A program made the position numbers and the translations under genes. The notes below the pieces were generated by a model that worked only from the letters and a program-made list of their open reading frames with translations, had not been told where the DNA came from and did no database searches. DNA of 11,500 nucleotides, taken from positions 7,267,059 to 7,278,558 of the forward strand of contig CM022678.1 of the NCBI GenBank assembly GCA_012295275.1. The letters are read 5' to 3'. This stretch comes from Chrysomallon squamiferum. Lineage: Eukaryota > Mollusca > Gastropoda > Neomphalida > Peltospiridae. Below, piece after piece: positions 9,050 to 11,500 of this stretch. Position 1 is the stretch's first letter. Each line of letters starts with the position of its first letter.

Positions 9050-9115
<66 letters not shown>
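8715..9115. repeat. Inverted TAG / CTA / TAG triplet block ending in perfect (TAG)22
   Basis: The plus strand reads TAG-rich (about 8725-8790), then CTA-rich (about 8807-8951), then TAG-rich again, ending in a perfect (TAG)22 at 9050-9115. GTCGAAATAGAAGTCG (8737-8752) has exact reverse complements at 8884-8899 and 8908-8923, so the match between arms is more than generic triplet complementarity. ATAGTAACTATAG occurs at 8995 and 9034, and TAACTATAGTTA (9038-9049) is a perfect palindrome. The Thr-rich minus frame and Val-rich plus frame are repeat artefacts. Confidence 0.9.
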
Positions 9116-9117
<2 letters not shown>

Positions 9118-9261
9118 TTGTCAGTTATTGTTCTAGAAATAAAAATAACAGTAGTTGACGCCTTTGTTTTATATTTTTGAATTGTGACCCGAATGGTCAG
9201 CCATACTTTTAACATAATATTATGAAATAGTAGCTGAAACCGTCGTAAGAGTTCAGGTTGT
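9116..9261. other. Short unique stretch, nothing firmly recognised
   Basis: About 145 bases of ordinary complexity. TGACC (9185-9189) and GGTCA (9195-9199) form a small inverted pair resembling nuclear-receptor half-sites, which may be chance. Confidence 0.4.
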
Positions 9262-9376
9262 TATTATTTATTTATTTATTTATTTGTTTATTTGTTTATT
9301 TGTTTATTTATTTGTTTGTTTGTTTGTTGGTTGGTTGGCTGGTTGGTTGGTTTATTTTATTTTATTTTATTTTTTT
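9262..9376 (+). repeat. Graded tetranucleotide array ATTT - GTTT - GGTT - ATTTT
   Basis: Consecutive blocks change by one base: TTTA units, alternating TTTA/TTTG, TTTG units, TTGG units with one TGGC, then TTTTA units. It has the look of a microsatellite that has mutated and re-expanded several times. Confidence 0.88.
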
Positions 9377-9898
9377 ATTTTATATTTTTTATTTTTTTCT
9401 TACTTTATCTATTGAATTGGTACATATGCACTTTTGAATTGAAAATATACATTATCATCATCGGGAAGCTTAAATGAAAATAAATTTCCGGTGAGCATGC
9501 GTATTAGAATGATATTTTAAAAAAATTTAAAAAATCTAGAAAAATCAAAAACAAAAAAATCTGTAATACTTAAATAGTAATACATCTTCATTTCTTATGT
9601 CACACAAAATGATCTGTCATTTCTAGAAACTAATTATTATCGCTTTGTTTTGTTTTTTTTTTTCTAAGAAACAATATTTTACAAAAGAAGATTTGAAGAA
9701 ATATTTTATTTTACGACCCACTGAAGATATGTGGCTTTTAGATAATTTTTTTTTTTTATAGTTAAGCTTTATCCCGTTAAAATGAATGAATACCTCTGGA
9801 TGTGAGTTTCATAGCCTTTGATATTTTTTTTTCTGTATTCTTCATTTTTTTTTTTTCTATTCGTATGTTCCCTGTGTGTTTTCTGCGTAGCCATTTCT
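9377..9898. other. AT-rich intergenic sequence, no supported gene
   Basis: About 520 bases of AT-rich sequence with several T runs of 8-11 (about 9650-9664, 9747-9759, 9845-9857). No open frame of ordinary composition, repeat array or RNA fold recognised. Confidence 0.55.
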
Positions 9899-10245
9899 AA
9901 AGAAAATATAACATACTGATGATTAAATATAGCACATCGATGAAATATAGCACCACAAATGATTAAATGTATCACACAAATGATTAAATATAACATACTG
10001 TTGATGAAATATAGCACACAAATGATTAACTATAACACACTAATGATGAAACATAGCACACAAATGATTAAATATAGCACACAAATGATTAAATATAGCT
10101 CACAAATGATTAAATATAGCACACACATGATTAAGTATATATAGCACATACATGATTAAATCTAGCTCACAAATGATTAAATATAGCATACACATGATTA
10201 AATACAGCACCCATGTGATTAAATATAACACAATTATAGATGATA
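9899..10245 (+). repeat. Minisatellite, 21 bp unit, about 16 copies
   Basis: The landmark GATTAAAT or GATGAAAT begins at 9921, 9939, 9961, 9982, 10003, 10024, 10045, 10066, 10087, 10108, 10129, 10154, 10175, 10196 and 10217, with a decayed copy at 10239. Spacing is exactly 21 for most steps; the exceptions are 18, 22 and one 25 caused by an extra TATA near 10139. The common unit starts GATTAAATATAGCACAC; variants have ATGAAAT, ATAACATAC or CTCAC. Because 21 is divisible by three, a 61-codon plus frame (9959-10144) stays open as a seven-residue repeat (STQMIKY-like). I treat it as a consequence of the unit length. Confidence 0.95.
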
Positions 10246-10330
10246 ACATCTAGATTAAAATATACAGAGACTGGGTTAATTACTTTATTAATCATTAATT
10301 AATTCTCATCTTTTCACTGTGTTGTTTGTT

Positions 10331-10480
10331 CATCCATTATTTTTTTAGTTCTTTCATTCATTGATGTGTGATAATTAATTCAATTATTATTTTGTTATGT
10401 TCTTTTCATCCATTATTTTGTTAGTTCTTTCATTCATTGATGTGTGATAATTAATTCAATTAATTATTTTGTTAATTATT
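10331..10480 (+). repeat. Tandem duplication, 76 bp, 2 copies
   Basis: CATCCATTATTTT at 10331 recurs at 10407, and both copies continue through TTAGTTCTTTCATTCATTG, ATGTGTGATAATTAATTCAA and TTATTTTGTTA. Differences are a T/G change in the T run and small indels near the ends. Confidence 0.92.
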
Positions 10481-10530
10481 AAATCATATTTGGTTTGATT
10501 CATTATTAATTCGTTTTTTTTTTTTTTTTT

Positions 10531-10707
10531 AATTTATTCATTATTGTTTCATTTTTTTTTAAATTTTCTTTATTCATTCAGCTATTCAAATATTCATCGT
10601 TTCATTCCCGAATTTATTCATTACGGTTTCGTTTTTTTTTTTAAATTTATCTTTATTCATTCAGCTATTCAAATATTCATCGTTTCATTCCCGAATTTAT
10701 TTATTCG
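10531..10707 (+). repeat. Tandem duplication, 80-83 bp, 2 copies plus a partial third
   Basis: AATTTATTCATTA starts at 10531 and 10611, with a partial third start at 10694. Both copies contain CTTTATTCATTCAGCTATTC (10568 and 10651) and TTCATCGTTTCATTCCCG. Length differs because of the T run after GTTTC. The open frame through it (10544-10807) is Phe-, Ile- and Ser-rich and follows the duplication. Confidence 0.92.
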
Positions 10708-10966
10708 ATCTTTTCAATTCAGTTACTCGTTTATTTATTTCACATTTGTTTCAAAAACAATAAAATTTTGCACTTTTTCTTCAATTTGTTCCCACTATGC
10801 ACTTTAAATATCGATTTTCTTTGAATTTATTAGCCTTTAACAATTTTAAAATGTTTATATAATTTTTTTTTTTTAAAAACTCTAAAAAAAACCTAAAAAT
10901 AGAAACGGTGGATGAAAGAAAGAAAATGCAAGCACAAACATACGATAGAAAAACATTAAAAGAAAA

Positions 10967-10976
<10 letters not shown>
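10708..10976. other. AT-rich intergenic sequence, no supported gene
   Basis: About 270 bases with an AATAAAA at about 10760 and a run of about 12 T near 10863. Nothing else recognised. Confidence 0.5.

Positions 10977-11039
<63 letters not shown>
10977..11039. repeat. Perfect microsatellite (AAT)21
   Basis: 63 bases of AAT without interruption. The minus-strand poly-Leu frame is an artefact. Confidence 0.96.
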
Positions 11040-11044
<5 letters not shown>

Positions 11045-11090
11045 CAAAAATAAATAAATATTATTAATTAACTATCTAATTATTTATCAT

Positions 11091-11157
11091 TATTGTTGTT
11101 GTTGTTGTTGTAGTCGTCGTTGTCATTGTTGTTGTTGCTTTCGTCTTCGTCGTTGCA
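11091..11157. repeat. Degenerate (TTG)n / (TCG)n array
   Basis: TTG triplets with CGT, CAT, GCT and TTC variants; the interruptions include several CpG. Confidence 0.85.
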
Positions 11158-11350
11158 GTTAAATTATTAATCTTTGATAGTCCGGTAACAGTCAGTATTT
11201 GCTGGTTCTTACTTTCTTCTTTGGTTATTAAATAAATACTGTTCGAATGAAAAATTAGGCGAAAACAAACGAAATATTCCGAAAATTACAAATTCTGTTT
11301 TGCATGTAATCGGCTCCTGACATCAACAATACTATTACGTAACAGATTTC
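11158..11350. other. Short unique stretch, nothing recognised
   Basis: About 190 bases of ordinary complexity between two triplet arrays. No open frame or motif I can support. Confidence 0.5.
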
Positions 11351-11407
<57 letters not shown>

Positions 11408-11475
11408 TACTACTACTACTACTACTATACTGCTATTACTACTACTACCACTACTACTACTATCATCATCATTAT
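11351..11475. repeat. Compound array (ATT)18(ACT)7 then degenerate ACT/ATC
   Basis: Perfect (ATT)18 at 11352-11405, perfect (ACT)7 at 11406-11426, then ACT triplets with CCA, GCT and TTA changes, then ATC triplets to about 11473. Confidence 0.94.
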
Positions 11476-11500
11476 CGTCATAATGTTAGATATTTTACTC

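Noticed and set aside
8799-9215. 138-codon minus-strand Thr/Ser/Arg frame
   Set aside because: It translates the inverted TAG/CTA block and has no independent coding signal.
9899-10245. CRISPR array
   Set aside because: The 21 bp units are head-to-tail with no unique spacers, and the context is animal-like.

Overview
The window looks like accessory, mostly intergenic DNA from an animal nuclear genome. The evidence is one GC-rich terminal coding segment followed by a long AT-rich 3' untranslated region with a normal metazoan poly(A) site, a probable tRNA-derived SINE, and a very high density of microsatellites and minisatellites. Long perfect (GA)n and (TAG)n tracts beside degenerate CTA/TAG arrays suggest a mollusc, perhaps a cephalopod. 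That is an impression from repeat style and has not been tested. Nothing resembles a bacterial operon, a CRISPR array or a mobile-element coding region.

Layout. Positions 2-193 hold the C-terminal 63 codons of a protein whose gene enters from the left; I do not recognise its family. Positions 194 to about 1101 are its likely 3' UTR. This contains a 33-36 bp minisatellite of about 14 units, an AU-rich element, two Pumilio-type sites and an AATAAA signal at 1085. From 1102 to the end I find no gene I can support. Repeats dominate: (CT)64 at 1285, mixed trinucleotide arrays at 2113 and 3287, (GA)57 at 4143, a compound array with (TAG)22 at 4874, a 50-62 bp minisatellite at 5131, the SINE at about 5501, a TG/TA tract at 5681, (GA)60 at 6065 leading into a purine-rich domain, a roughly 95 bp satellite of 6-7 units at 8015, an inverted TAG/CTA block at 8715 with a second (TAG)22, a 21 bp minisatellite of about 16 units at 9899, two adjacent tandem duplications at 10331 and 10531, (AAT)21 at 10977 and (ATT)18 at 11352.

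Between these lie islands of ordinary-complexity sequence (about 1413-1820, 1844-2052, 2546-2917, 2990-3224, 4320-4730, 5364-5500, 6740-6960, 7540-8010, 9118-9260, 9377-9897, 11157-11350). They carry scattered motifs such as TATA, CCAAT, CRE, AP-1 and octamer, but no convincing exon. Almost all open frames in the window are translations of simple repeats.

There is only one gene end here, so no gene interactions can be described. The points most worth follow-up are the 3' UTR minisatellite with its self-complementary core, the satellite whose monomers carry independently expanded A or T runs, the strongly phased 21 bp array, and the self-complementary TAG/CTA block. I found no clear undescribed biological system.
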